A stretch of DNA of 64,000 nucleotides, taken from positions 186,001 to 250,000 of the forward strand of contig NZ_JBLWWF010000002.1 of assembly GCF_048268085.1 (NCBI RefSeq), in the 5' to 3' direction. The position numbers were made by a program, and so were the translations under genes. How positions within the stretch are numbered: position 1 is the first letter of the stretch; each line of letters begins with the position of its first letter. This DNA comes from Neptunicella sp048268085 (GTDB lineage Bacteria > Pseudomonadota > Gammaproteobacteria > Enterobacterales > Alteromonadaceae). Positions 35,791 to 45,800 of this stretch are shown in pieces. A model generated the notes under the pieces. The model was given only the letters and a program-made list of their open reading frames with translations, was not told the origin of the DNA and ran no database searches.

Positions 35791-38700
35791 ATGAAACAAA
35801 CTTTGTGGCGTTGGTTCTCTTCATATTCAATTTATTTAGTCCTTCTGGCCGCAATAATGCTCCCCAGTTTGTTTGCCTTACAATACGTACTGCACATCAA
35901 TAAGCAAAGTTATATACAACAGCAACATAATACGGTTCTGGATAAACTCGGTGTAACTCGAGCCAGGTTGGAAGGCATGATGAGTGCCAATTTACAGACC
36001 GTGCGGGGCTTGGTTGCAGTAATACAAAGCCAACCTGACATTTCATCAGAACAATTTAGTGAAATTGCCCAACATATTTTCCACACTGAACATCAATTAC
36101 GTAATATTGCAGCTGCCCCCAATATGGTTCTGTCGATGGTTTACCCCTATCAAGGTAACGAGAAAATTATCGGCATGAATTACAATAACATTCCAGGCCA
36201 GTCAGATGCGGCCAAACGCGCCAGAGACTCAGGCATGATGGTACTGGCGGGTCCACTCCAACTTATTCAGGGGGGCACCGGTTTAATTAGTCGGATACCG
36301 GTATTTATTGATGAGGAACATACCGGTAATAATCAATTCTGGGGCCTCATATCAGCGGTGATTGATATTGACAAATATTATCAAGACTCGGGCTTGCATG
36401 CGCTTTCCAGTCAGCTTCAAATCGCCATTCGTGGTCGAGATGGCTTAGGTGAAAACGGAGAGAACTTTTACGGTGATGCGGACATATTTAACCAACAACC
36501 TGTCACCATGCAAATTAGTTTGCCTAATGGACATTGGCAAATAGCCGCTTTGCCCATTAATGGTTGGGCAAACAGGGCCCCAAACAGCACTATCACCACG
36601 ATTATTATCCTTTCCTGCGCAGTGATTATTCTCGGATTGCTGTGCTATTTAACTTATTTGTCACGCTCCCGACGGGTCAATGAAAATCGCCTGCAAGGAT
36701 TATTCGAGCTATCTCCCATAGGAATTGCATTAAATGATTTCGAAACAGGGGCTTTTATCGACGCGAATCAAACCTTACTAACATTTACCGGTTATTCGAA
36801 TAAAGACGATTTTTGCAATTTAAGTTTTGCGGAAATTACTCCGGAAAAATATCAACAACAAGAAGCGATGCAACTCGATGCGATGCTTCGTACCGGTCAA
36901 TATGGTCCATTCGAAAAAGAATTTATCCATAAAAATGGCCATTTAATTCCGGTGTTACATAACGGGATTGTCATTAAAGATATTAATGGCAAGCAACTTA
37001 TATGGAGCATGATCGAAGATATTTCTGCCCGCAAGGCGAGTGAAACAGCCCTTGAAGAACAACAAAAGCGTCTTGAGTTAATCATCGAAAATACTGCAGT
37101 AGGAATCTGGGATTGGAATATTATTACTGATGATATTCAATTTAATTCGCGCTGGGCACAAATCATTGGCTACACCCTGGAAGAATTACAACCCACCGAT
37201 ATTCATACCTGGGAAAAATTTGTTCATCCGCAAGATTTAGAGCAGTCAAACCAGCTTTTAGAGCAACACATTCAAGGTCATAATGCGCACTATATCTGCG
37301 AGTCTCGCATGCGACACAAGAATGGTCATTGGGTCTGGGTATTGGATAGTGGCAAAATTGTCGAATGGAATGAAGATGGCAGTCCGATTCGCATGGTCGG
37401 GACCCATCTGGATATAACAGAACAGAAAAAAGCCCAACAAATCGATGAAAAATCGCTGCAATTGAACCATGCACTCACTCAAATTATTACTCATCCCGAT
37501 GTGATCAATAATCATTGGCTACAAGCCTATAAGATGATTATCAAACAGATTGCTAATGAATTGGACGTAGAGCGCTGTAGTTTGTGGTTATTTAATCTCG
37601 ATCGGGACAAAATGGATTGCGTTAGCTTATATATAAAGTCTCTCGATCAGTTCACTCAAGGTGGTCAAATTAAGCGACACGACTACCCAGCCTATTTTAA
37701 TGCGTTGAGTCAACAATCCATTATTGTGGCTAATTCGATTCAAGATAATCCGGCCACCGCTGAATTTACCGAAAATTATGCTAAGCCATTAAATATTCAA
37801 GCCATGCTGGATGCCATTATTCCCGGTGTAGACGGTATCAGTGGTTTAATTTGTATTGAAAATACCCAGTCCACCCGGGAATGGGACCGTCCGGAAATAC
37901 TCTTCGCCAGCACGATATCAACTTTGCTTGGTAGTTTATATGCGACACACCAACTGCAACAAGCCAAACAGGACATCAGCATTGCCCTTGAGCAAGCCAA
38001 AAGCGCAGCTAATGCCAAAAGTGACTTTTTGGCCATGATGAGTCATGAAATTCGCACGCCAATGAACGGTATTATCGGAATGCTCGATTTACTCCAACGG
38101 GACAGGTTGGCAGAAGATACGCTACGTAAGGTCAATATTGCCTCTGAAAGCGCAAAATCATTACTCATGCTGCTTAATGACATACTGGATTTTTCAAAAA
38201 TAGACACAGGTAAACTCGCTCTAACCAGTGTTGAATTTAACTTGTTCGAACTTTTTGATGAAACCATTCGTAGCATGGCCTATTTAGCCGAACAAAAACA
38301 GCTGGCACTGACCGTCGATATGACAGGTATTCAACATGCAAACATGATTGGAGATGCTGGCAGGTTACGCCAAATATTGATTAATTTATTAAGTAACTCG
38401 ATCAAGTTTACCGAACAAGGGTATATCAAACTGGTCTGCGACACCCAATTGGAGCAGCGGCACGTGCTGTTACGAGTACAAATTAGTGATAGCGGCACAG
38501 GCATCAAATCGGAGCAACAAGATCAATTATTTGAACCTTTTGTACAGGCTGACAATTCATCGACACGCGCATACAGCGGCACCGGGCTCGGTCTGGCTAT
38601 TTGTAAAAAGCTGTGTATGCAAATGCAAGGGGATATTCATTTTAGCAGCCAATATGGTAGTGGCAGTCAATTTGAATTCAGCGTTAGGTTGAATCCCACT

Positions 38701-39933
38701 CAAGCCAGCAATCCAATAGAAACCTTACCGGAACCGTATTTATCTAGTCAGGTCATCGTCGCGATTGCCGATCCTCACCGACGTCAAAATCTGCTGCAAC
38801 AATTAGGTTATTGGAACATAAATATCGTTGAATATGGTTGCCTTAGCGACGTTATCCAATCATTAACTAATATAGAGCACCACGCGAAACTTATTGTATT
38901 CATCGACACTGCACTGGCAGACTTTAATCCAGAAACGTTAACCAGCATAAACTCCGCGTGCCAACAGAATCATGCCTCACTATTCATCATTAAGGCTGTT
39001 GCACAGAGTTCATCCAACTTACCCACCGGGATAAATTGCTTATATTGGCCAGTCACCTTAAATAAACTGCATGAAGGCTTACTCAATGGTATCGGGCAAT
39101 TTGATAGGGGCAGTGCGGTGACCGGTCTCCCTCAAACGTCTCATCCAATGGATAAACTACAAGGTAAACGGATCCTGTTAGTAGAAGATAATAAGGTTAA
39201 TCAACAAGTCGCGATGGCGTTGCTGGAAGAGCTTAATATGACGGTGGTACTGGCTGACAATGGCCAAATTGCACTGTCATTATTTAGCCAAACCGCTGCT
39301 GATTTTGATTTGATCCTGATGGATTGCCAAATGCCCGTTCTGGACGGGTATCAAACGACTCGACAATTAAGACAGGGAGTTGCTGGCGAGGCCGGTAAAA
39401 GCATTCCCATTATCGCTCTGACGGCAAACGTGATGTCCGGCGATGCACAGTTGTGTTTTGATGCAGGCATGGATGATTATTTGGGCAAACCGATTAATTT
39501 GGAGACCCTTCGCCAAAAGCTACAGCAATGGTTCACCAACGACAAGAACAGTCGGACGATCGACACTGGAACGAGCAGGCCCAATGCTCCTAAAGACTGG
39601 GACTATGCCCAAGCCTTAAAACGAACAATCAATAAGCCGGCGTTATTACGCAAATTAGTGGCACAATTTACGGTGCAATTGCCGGAACAAGCCAGCCAAC
39701 TTAAATTCGCCATCGAACAGGAGGATTTGAACCAAATCCAATTTATTTCCCATAATTTAAAAGGAGTGAGCGCACAACTGGAAGCACAAAATATCCATCA
39801 GGTGTGTGTCGATATGGAAACCGCTGCCAAACAACAGGATATACCATTGATAAAGGCGTTATTAACCGACTTTGAGCGGCACTTAGCGGCGTTGTTACCG
39901 CTACTACAGACTTTTATTACCCAAGAGGAATAA
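35791..39933 (+). CDS. Hybrid sensor histidine kinase: CHASE-PAS-PAS-GAF-HK-pseudoREC-REC-Hpt
   Basis: A 1380-residue phosphorelay kinase. Order: TM1 about 13-33; CHASE-type periplasmic sensor about 75-225 (NMVLSMVYPY, GMMVLAGPLQLIQG); TM2 about 267-290; PAS 300-415; PAS/PAC 425-545; GAF-like 565-720; HisKA with His752 (SHEIRTPMNG); HATPase 850-968 (NLLSNSIKF, TGLGLAICK). A degenerate receiver spans about 987-1100. It lacks the usual acidic pair, and its expected Lys-Pro is Trp-Pro. A good receiver at 1126-1248 carries Asp1178 and Lys1233 (LGKPI). Hpt is at 1285-1375 with His1321 (SHNLKG). It probably relays phosphate to a separate regulator; the receiver-GGDEF protein next door is the obvious candidate. 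No strong ribosome site was seen. Confidence 0.92.
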   Translation: MKQTLWRWFSSYSIYLVLLAAIMLPSLFALQYVLHINKQSYIQQQHNTVLDKLGVTRARLEGMMSANLQTVRGLVAVIQSQPDISSEQFSEIAQHIFHTEHQLRNIAAAPNMVLSMVYPYQGNEKIIGMNYNNIPGQSDAAKRARDSGMMVLAGPLQLIQGGTGLISRIPVFIDEEHTGNNQFWGLISAVIDIDKYYQDSGLHALSSQLQIAIRGRDGLGENGENFYGDADIFNQQPVTMQISLPNGHWQIAALPINGWANRAPNSTITTIIILSCAVIILGLLCYLTYLSRSRRVNENRLQGLFELSPIGIALNDFETGAFIDANQTLLTFTGYSNKDDFCNLSFAEITPEKYQQQEAMQLDAMLRTGQYGPFEKEFIHKNGHLIPVLHNGIVIKDINGKQLIWSMIEDISARKASETALEEQQKRLELIIENTAVGIWDWNIITDDIQFNSRWAQIIGYTLEELQPTDIHTWEKFVHPQDLEQSNQLLEQHIQGHNAHYICESRMRHKNGHWVWVLDSGKIVEWNEDGSPIRMVGTHLDITEQKKAQQIDEKSLQLNHALTQIITHPDVINNHWLQAYKMIIKQIANELDVERCSLWLFNLDRDKMDCVSLYIKSLDQFTQGGQIKRHDYPAYFNALSQQSIIVANSIQDNPATAEFTENYAKPLNIQAMLDAIIPGVDGISGLICIENTQSTREWDRPEILFASTISTLLGSLYATHQLQQAKQDISIALEQAKSAANAKSDFLAMMSHEIRTPMNGIIGMLDLLQRDRLAEDTLRKVNIASESAKSLLMLLNDILDFSKIDTGKLALTSVEFNLFELFDETIRSMAYLAEQKQLALTVDMTGIQHANMIGDAGRLRQILINLLSNSIKFTEQGYIKLVCDTQLEQRHVLLRVQISDSGTGIKSEQQDQLFEPFVQADNSSTRAYSGTGLGLAICKKLCMQMQGDIHFSSQYGSGSQFEFSVRLNPTQASNPIETLPEPYLSSQVIVAIADPHRRQNLLQQLGYWNINIVEYGCLSDVIQSLTNIEHHAKLIVFIDTALADFNPETLTSINSACQQNHASLFIIKAVAQSSSNLPTGINCLYWPVTLNKLHEGLLNGIGQFDRGSAVTGLPQTSHPMDKLQGKRILLVEDNKVNQQVAMALLEELNMTVVLADNGQIALSLFSQTAADFDLILMDCQMPVLDGYQTTRQLRQGVAGEAGKSIPIIALTANVMSGDAQLCFDAGMDDYLGKPINLETLRQKLQQWFTNDKNSRTIDTGTSRPNAPKDWDYAQALKRTINKPALLRKLVAQFTVQLPEQASQLKFAIEQEDLNQIQFISHNLKGVSAQLEAQNIHQVCVDMETAAKQQDIPLIKALLTDFERHLAALLPLLQTFITQEE

Positions 39934-40071
39934 TACCCGTTTAACTCTGCCCGTAAGCACTACGTCAAATAACCGATTGAGAATATTACGATTGAGCCCT
40001 AACGGGTCGCTTCAGATCACAACAACCCTGAACAAAAAACTGACAGTCTTGTGTTAGTTAGGTTATTGAAT

Positions 40072-40995
40072 TCAGGCGTAATAGCGATTTCTACCCGCAG
40101 TCTTGGCCATATACAAATTTTTATCGGCTAGCTGCATGAGTGTATCGGCATTTTCAATGGCTTTTTTATAACAACCAACACCAATACTAATGGTCAATAC
40201 ATTATGTTCAGAAGCAGGATGCGGCATGTTTAACTGTTGCACTGCCACAAGTAACTTCTCGGCAACCACTGATGCTCCGTGTATATCGGTAGCGGGCAAT
40301 ATACATACAAACTCTTCACCACCATAACGGGCAACGATATCCAAGGGACGGCTTAACGTCGCTTTTAATATCGATGCCACACGTTTTAAACATATATCAC
40401 CGTGTAAGTGGCCAAAATGGTCGTTGTATTGTTTAAAGAAATCGATATCGATTAATAGAATACACAGGGCTTCGCCACTGCGTTTAGCATGCACCTGCTG
40501 TTTTGCATAATAATCATCAAAATAGCGGCGGTTATAAATATGAGTTAATCCATCCATATAGGCTTGGGCGCGCAGTAAATCACTTTGCAATTTAATGGTT
40601 AATTGCGCTTTGACCCGATGATGCAGGGTTAAGGGATTGACCGGTTTATTCAAAAAATCGATCCCTCCGGCATCCCAGCAGGCATTTTCTTCATGTTGCT
40701 CGGTGACTGCGGTAACAAAAATGATTGGGATATTAGACGTATTAAGATCTGATTTAAGAATATGGCAAGTTTGTAAGCCGTCTAACTCCGGCATAACCAC
40801 ATCAAGAATAACGAGATCAGGCATCATTTCCTGACAGCATTGCAGAGCTTTAAGGCCAGAATCTGCGGTCATAATACGGTAATCATCTTCGAGTATGCCT
40901 TTAAGTAACTCAATATTGATCGGCTGATCGTCGACAATTAATATTGTTGCTTGAGACAGGTCTTTAACCTCTCCCCAAAACTCATCGTCACTCAA
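40072..40995 (-). CDS. Response regulator with diguanylate cyclase (GGDEF) domain
   Basis: A 307-residue cytoplasmic protein that makes c-di-GMP from two GTP. The receiver (residues 16-130) has D22/D23, phospho-acceptor Asp65 (LVILDVVMPELDG) and Lys117. A short helix links to the GGDEF domain (about 145-305) with DIDFFKQYNDHFGH metal-binding Asp and intact RYGGEEF (225-229). An inhibitory I-site RxxD (RPLD, 216-219) sits five residues before GGEEF, so product feedback is expected. It is convergent with the hybrid kinase, whose terminal Hpt makes phosphotransfer to this receiver plausible. Confidence 0.93.
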   Translation of the reverse strand: MSDDEFWGEVKDLSQATILIVDDQPINIELLKGILEDDYRIMTADSGLKALQCCQEMMPDLVILDVVMPELDGLQTCHILKSDLNTSNIPIIFVTAVTEQHEENACWDAGGIDFLNKPVNPLTLHHRVKAQLTIKLQSDLLRAQAYMDGLTHIYNRRYFDDYYAKQQVHAKRSGEALCILLIDIDFFKQYNDHFGHLHGDICLKRVASILKATLSRPLDIVARYGGEEFVCILPATDIHGASVVAEKLLVAVQQLNMPHPASEHNVLTISIGVGCYKKAIENADTLMQLADKNLYMAKTAGRNRYYA

Positions 40996-41344
40996 TAGTG
41001 ATTACTCCCATTTTATTGTTATTTAAACTGCACTCATCACTACTTTGTCAATCATCCAAACACCGTCAATCGTGAGTAGCATGCCATGGTTCATGTTTAA
41101 GCCACAATTAACCGGCAAAAGCTTGCCTACGGCAATACAGGTGACTGCAATAGTGGCAACTATCACGTCAGATATCGTTAACATCATCCAGTCTACGCAC
41201 TATTTAAACAATATTATCCCAATAATCAGTTTAGGCACATTCTTTGCTCACATACTTTTGTGTTGTGTTAACCATCAATAGATAAATGATCATGATTTGG
41301 ATCCGGTGAAATGGATTTAACTATGTTCGTGACAAGGGAATCCT
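40996..41344. other. Intergenic region upstream of the F5/8C-like protein
   Basis: 349 bases between divergent genes. It contains the 5' regions of the diguanylate cyclase gene and the 41345 gene. A 78-codon TTG-initiated frame (41045-41281, plus) has no ribosome site and Ile/Thr-rich random-looking content, and I reject it. No c-di-GMP riboswitch signature or strong promoter was recognised. Confidence 0.3.
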
Positions 41345-42223
41345 ATGTTAAAAAAACTGCTTAGTTTAGCCGTCATAGTGGCTTTTTCATCACATGCTAG
41401 TGAGTCAACCACAGAAGAATATGTCGGTAAAATTACCAACGTTTTTCTGGGTAAAACCGGTAATGTTAAAATTGGCATTGAATTAGGCGAAGATGACTAT
41501 ATCAGCTGCGCAGATTCAAGTTGGCCAATGTATTTTCCAGCCGGAGAAAGTTATTCAGATAGCTGGTTAGACTTGGTATTTCAGGCGAAATATTATGGCA
41601 GTACACTGCGCATAGGATATACCCCCAGTAATGAAAACAATTGTAGTATTGAATATCTGGCCATTATGGCTGACGACGGAGTCGCTTCAGGTGGTGGATC
41701 GCTAGATTCGATGGTGCGCACCGGCTCTCTCGGCAACGTGGCATTAATTAATACCAATGGGTTGACTCAAGCCAGTTTTAGCGCCAGTAATCATTACAGT
41801 GACGATATTGCCGCAGGCGCTTTTGACGGTTATACCTACTCTGAACAAATTAATGAAGACGCGGATAGTCCCGTCAGCCGCGGTATCTGGTTAGTGAAAA
41901 AAGAGACTGATCCCAATACCAATATGGCGTTAGACAACTGGCTACAGATCTCTTACCAAAATACAGTAAAAATCACCGGTATGCGGATCATGATCAACAG
42001 TAAATCTTTAGGCTTGGGGAGACTGCCCAGAAACGTGATAATTCAGGCGTCCACCGATGGTGTTAACTTTGCCGATATGCAATCAGTTCAATTAATCGAA
42101 GCTGAAGACCAGGGAGTTAATTTCAACACCGCTATCAACCTAAAACAATTAAGACTTAAAGTCGTATCGAACTATGGTGACAAGTTTATTGAAATCGATG
42201 AACTGGAATTGTTCTCAGACTAA
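41345..42223 (+). CDS. Secreted protein with F5/8-type C (discoidin-like) domain
   Basis: A 292-residue exported protein. A signal peptide covers residues 1-18 (VAFSSHA cleavage). Residues 20-115 form a small beta domain of unknown type with two cysteines (YISCADSS and NNCSIEY). Residues about 135-292 resemble a galactose-binding F5/8C fold: ALDNWLQISYQNTVKITGMRI, VIIQASTDGVNFADMQSV, LRLKVVSNYGDKFIEIDELE. Such domains bind carbohydrates or cell-surface polymers. The N-terminal domain was not recognised, and a full function cannot be given. AAGGGAATCCT precedes the ATG. Confidence 0.7.
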   Translation: MLKKLLSLAVIVAFSSHASESTTEEYVGKITNVFLGKTGNVKIGIELGEDDYISCADSSWPMYFPAGESYSDSWLDLVFQAKYYGSTLRIGYTPSNENNCSIEYLAIMADDGVASGGGSLDSMVRTGSLGNVALINTNGLTQASFSASNHYSDDIAAGAFDGYTYSEQINEDADSPVSRGIWLVKKETDPNTNMALDNWLQISYQNTVKITGMRIMINSKSLGLGRLPRNVIIQASTDGVNFADMQSVQLIEAEDQGVNFNTAINLKQLRLKVVSNYGDKFIEIDELELFSD

Positions 42224-42246
42224 AGGGCTATAGGACAGCAAGAACC

Positions 42247-42299
42247 GATAACACTGGCATCATCATGACAATGATACCTATTGCAGTGTCAGTGTTATC
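42247..42299. repeat. Inverted repeat between convergent 41345 gene and small gene
   Basis: GATAACACTG / CAGTGTTATC, ten-base perfect arms with a 33-base loop, followed by TTTG on the plus strand. It lies between two convergent genes and may act as a weak bidirectional terminator. Confidence 0.45.
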
Positions 42300-42316
42300 T
42301 TTGAGGTTAATTTAGA

Positions 42317-42460
42317 TTAAAGATAATTTGACTGATGTGAAGATAATGAAGGTGTTAACTCGGCTGATTCGGCTTTGGCACCAAATACCGCTGAAACAAT
42401 CAGCAATAGCACCGCAAAAAACACACCGTACAACCCAAAACCTTTTGCATTACGATTCAT
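42317..42460 (-). CDS. 47-residue putative single-pass membrane or exported peptide
   Basis: Found by reading the gap; it was not previously marked. ATG at 42458-42460, stop at 42317-42319. The protein has a basic start (MNRNAKGFG), one hydrophobic segment (residues 10-27, YGVFFAVLLLIVSAVFG), then AKAESAELTP and a polar tail. It could be a cleaved signal peptide with a 17-residue secreted product, or a small inner-membrane protein. AAAGAGAG precedes the ATG. A 14-base palindrome lies 85 bases upstream over a plausible promoter. No family was recognised. Confidence 0.5.
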   Translation of the reverse strand: MNRNAKGFGLYGVFFAVLLLIVSAVFGAKAESAELTPSLSSHQSNYL

Positions 42461-42544
42461 AAACACTCTCTTTGTTTTAATTATTATTGTTGTTATGCGC
42501 TACAAATCAAAAAACTCGTTATTGCTCAGATACTAACCAGCATT

Positions 42545-42558
42545 TTGTAATATTACAA
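42545..42558. promoter_or_regulatory. Palindromic operator candidate upstream of the 47-residue gene
   Basis: TTGTAATATTACAA is a perfect 14-base palindrome, with an outer ACCAG/CTGGT pair extending the dyad. On the minus strand the first half doubles as a -35 (TTGTAA), with TAGTAT 17 bases downstream as a -10 for the small gene. A repressor bound here would block that promoter. Confidence 0.45.
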
Positions 42559-42610
42559 CACTGGTATAGACACAATTGACGAAAAATCAAATAAAAAATC
42601 AAAAAAATGC

Positions 42611-42649
42611 CAAAAAAGCGCTAAATAATCGGTTTTTAACGCTTTTTTG
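42611..42649. terminator. A/T-flanked hairpin, possible bidirectional terminator
   Basis: CAAAAAAGCG / CGCTTTTTTG with a 19-base loop containing further TAAA/TTTA pairing. It lies downstream of purL on the minus strand and may back up the stronger hairpin at 42716-42743. Confidence 0.5.
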
Positions 42650-42715
42650 CTGTTTTGAGAAAATTGCTTAGGATAGTTATTATTGGCTCGTCAACAACAA
42701 CTGATAAGCCAATAT

Positions 42716-42743
42716 AAAAAAATCGGTGCCATTGGCACCGATT
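42716..42743 (-). terminator. purL rho-independent terminator
   Basis: AATCGGTGCC - ATT - GGCACCGATT, perfect ten-base arms. On the minus strand it is followed by seven Ts. It is 123 bases past the purL stop codon; no other gene lies between. Confidence 0.85.
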
Positions 42744-42866
42744 AAAAATGAGCATCCCGCTCGAAGGGAATTAACAAAACAGAAGCATTGAGCAAATTAT
42801 CTCAATGGGCAGCCTTGTTAATCGAACTAGACCGCCACACCGAAAAAATCATTTCAATTCAGGCTT

Positions 42867-45800
42867 CTACCCTACAAATACTCGTGCATTGCGGAACATT
42901 CTCACCCACGGGCTATCTTCCTGCCATTCTTCTGGATGCCAGGAGTTTGTCACTGCGCGGAATACCCGTTCCGGATGCGGCATCATAATAGTGGCTCGAC
43001 CATCAGCACTGGTTAGCCCGGTTATACCGGCCACTGAGCCATTCGGATTAGCCGGATACTGTTCGGTAGGCTGACCGTAGTTATCGACAAAACGTAGCGC
43101 TACAGCTTGTTGTTGCAGTGCTGTTTGCGACGCATCAGCAGAACTGAACTCGGCGTGCCCTTCACCATGTGACACGGCTATTGGCATTCTGGAACCTTGC
43201 ATACCGCTAAACAATACAGATTTGCTTTCTTGCACTTCAACCATGGAGAATCGTGCCTCGAATCGGGCTGATTGGTTAGCCACAAAATGCGGCCATAAAT
43301 CCGCTCCCGGGATTAACGACTTCAGATTCGACATCATCTGACAACCGTTACACACTCCCAACGAGAACGTATTGTCGCGGTTAAAAAACGCAGCAAACTG
43401 ATCGCTGGCCAAATTGTTAAACAGGATAGACTTGGCCCAGCCTTCACCGGCACCCAGTACGTCACCGTAGGAGAAACCACCACAGGCAACCAGTCCCTGG
43501 AATTGCTCCAGACTGATACGACCGGACAAAATATCACTCATATGTACGTCGATGGCGCTGAAACCTGCACGGTCAAATACGGCCGCCATTTCGACATGAG
43601 AGTTAACCCCCTGCTCACGCAGAATGGCAACTTTAGGTGCAATCCCCTTAACAATATAAGGCGCCGCCACATCTTCATTAATATCGAAAGTGAGTTTGGC
43701 GCTCAAGCCTGGATCCTTATCATCAAACTTGGCATCAAATTCTTGTTTGGCACAATCCGGATTATCCCGTAATGCCTGCATCTGATAAGTGGTTTCAGCC
43801 CACACCGTACGATAATAAGTACGACTATTCACCAGTACCTCATTACCGTTGCGGCTAAAGCGTACCTGATCGGTATCATTTAACTGACCAATCACATGAC
43901 TACAAGCTGATAAACCTTGCTCCGCCAAAACATCCAATACATATTGTTTTTCAGCCTGACTGACCTGAATTACCGCTCCCAATTCTTCATTGAATAACGC
44001 TTGAATGTCGTCACCCAATCCTTCCAGTTCAATATCTACACCACAATGACCGGCAAAAGCCATTTCGGCGATTGTGGCAAACAAACCACCGTCGGAACGG
44101 TCATGGTAGGCGAATAGTTTTTGCTCGGCGATTAATTGTTGAATGGCATTAAAGAAGCCGCTCAACAATTCGGGTTTATCCAGATCCGGTGCTGATTGGC
44201 CCAACTGCTTGTATACCTGCGCCAGACAAGACGCGCCCATGCGGTTTTTCCCTTGACCCAGGTCAATCAGAATAAGGCTGGTATCACCTTTATCGGTGCG
44301 TAATTGCGGAGTAACGGTTTTACGCACATCTTCCACCCGGCCAAAGGCAGTAATCACTAAGGATAACGGGGCCGTTACGGCGGTGTCATCCCACTGGGTT
44401 TTCATCGACATGGAGTCTTTACCCACCGGAATAGTAAGCCCCAAAGCGGGACATAATTCTTCGCCTACCGCTTTAACCGCGGCATACAAACCGGCATCTT
44501 CTCCGGGGTGACCGGCGGCCGCCATCCAGTTCGCTGATAACTTAATGCGTTTCATATTGCCAATATCAGCCGCCGCAATATTGGTAATGGATTCGGCCAC
44601 CGCCATACGCGCTGACGCAGCATAATCCAGTAAAGCAATAGGTGTGCGTTCTCCCATTGCCATGGCTTCACCATGATAAGTATCAAAGGCCGCAGCCGTC
44701 ACTGCCACATCCGATACCGGCACCTGCCAGGGACCGACCATCTGATCACGAGTCACTAAACCGGTCACGGAACGATCACCAATGGTAATCAAAAAGGTTT
44801 TCTCGGCCACCGTCGGTAAACGCAAAATACGATCGGCTGCCTCTTGCAAGGTCACCGCTGAATAATCCAGGGCCTGACCACTGGCTTGCTGAGACTGTAC
44901 ATCACGATGCATTTTAGGCGGCTTGCCTAATAGGACATCCAAAGGTAAATCGATCGGTTTATTGTCGAAATGCTGGTCAGTCAGGGTTAAATGCGGCTCA
45001 ACTGTGGCTTCCCCTACAACGGCATAAGGGGCACGTTCACGGGCACAAATTTGTTCAAACAACGGCATATTTTCTGGCGCAACAGACAGCACATAACGTT
45101 CCTGAGATTCGTTACACCAGATTTCCAGTGGTGACATGCCCATTTCATCGTTATTAACATTGCGCAGCTCAAAATGACCACCGCGGCCGCCATCGTTGAC
45201 CAGTTCCGGAAAAGCGTTGGATAACCCACCGGCACCCACATCATGAATAAACTGGATGGGGTTGGCATCACCCATTTGCCAGCATTTGTCGATCACTTCC
45301 TGACAACGGCGTTCCATTTCCGGGTTGTCCCGCTGTACCGATGCAAAATCCAGATCTTCGTTAGACTGACCCGATGCCATGGACGAGGCTGCACCACCGC
45401 CAAGACCAATATTCATCGCCGGTCCACCCAATGCAATCAGCTTGGCACCTGGAGTAATCTCACCCTTCTGCGTATGGGATTTACGAATATTACCCAAGCC
45501 ACCAGCCAACATAATGGGTTTGTGATAACCGCGGATTTCTTCACCGTTGTGGCTTACTACTTGTTCTTCGTAGGTACGGAAATAACCCAAAATAGCCGGA
45601 CGACCAAATTCGTTATTAAATGCTGCGCCTCCCAAAGGACCGTCAATCATAATATCGAAAGCCGATACAATACGGGCAGGCTTGCCAAAGTCAGTCTCCC
45701 AAGGCTGCTCGTAACCGGGAATACGTAAGTTAGAGACCGAAAAGCCCACCAAACCGGCTTTGGGTTTGGAACCACGCCCGGTGGCACCTTCATCACGGAT

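Noticed and set aside
41045..41281. 78-codon plus-strand frame
   Set aside because: It has a TTG start with no ribosome site and an Ile/Thr-rich composition with no domain, and lies in a promoter-type gap.
45243..45728. 161-codon plus-strand frame opposite purL
   Set aside because: It lies wholly within the conserved purL catalytic region and has no family features.
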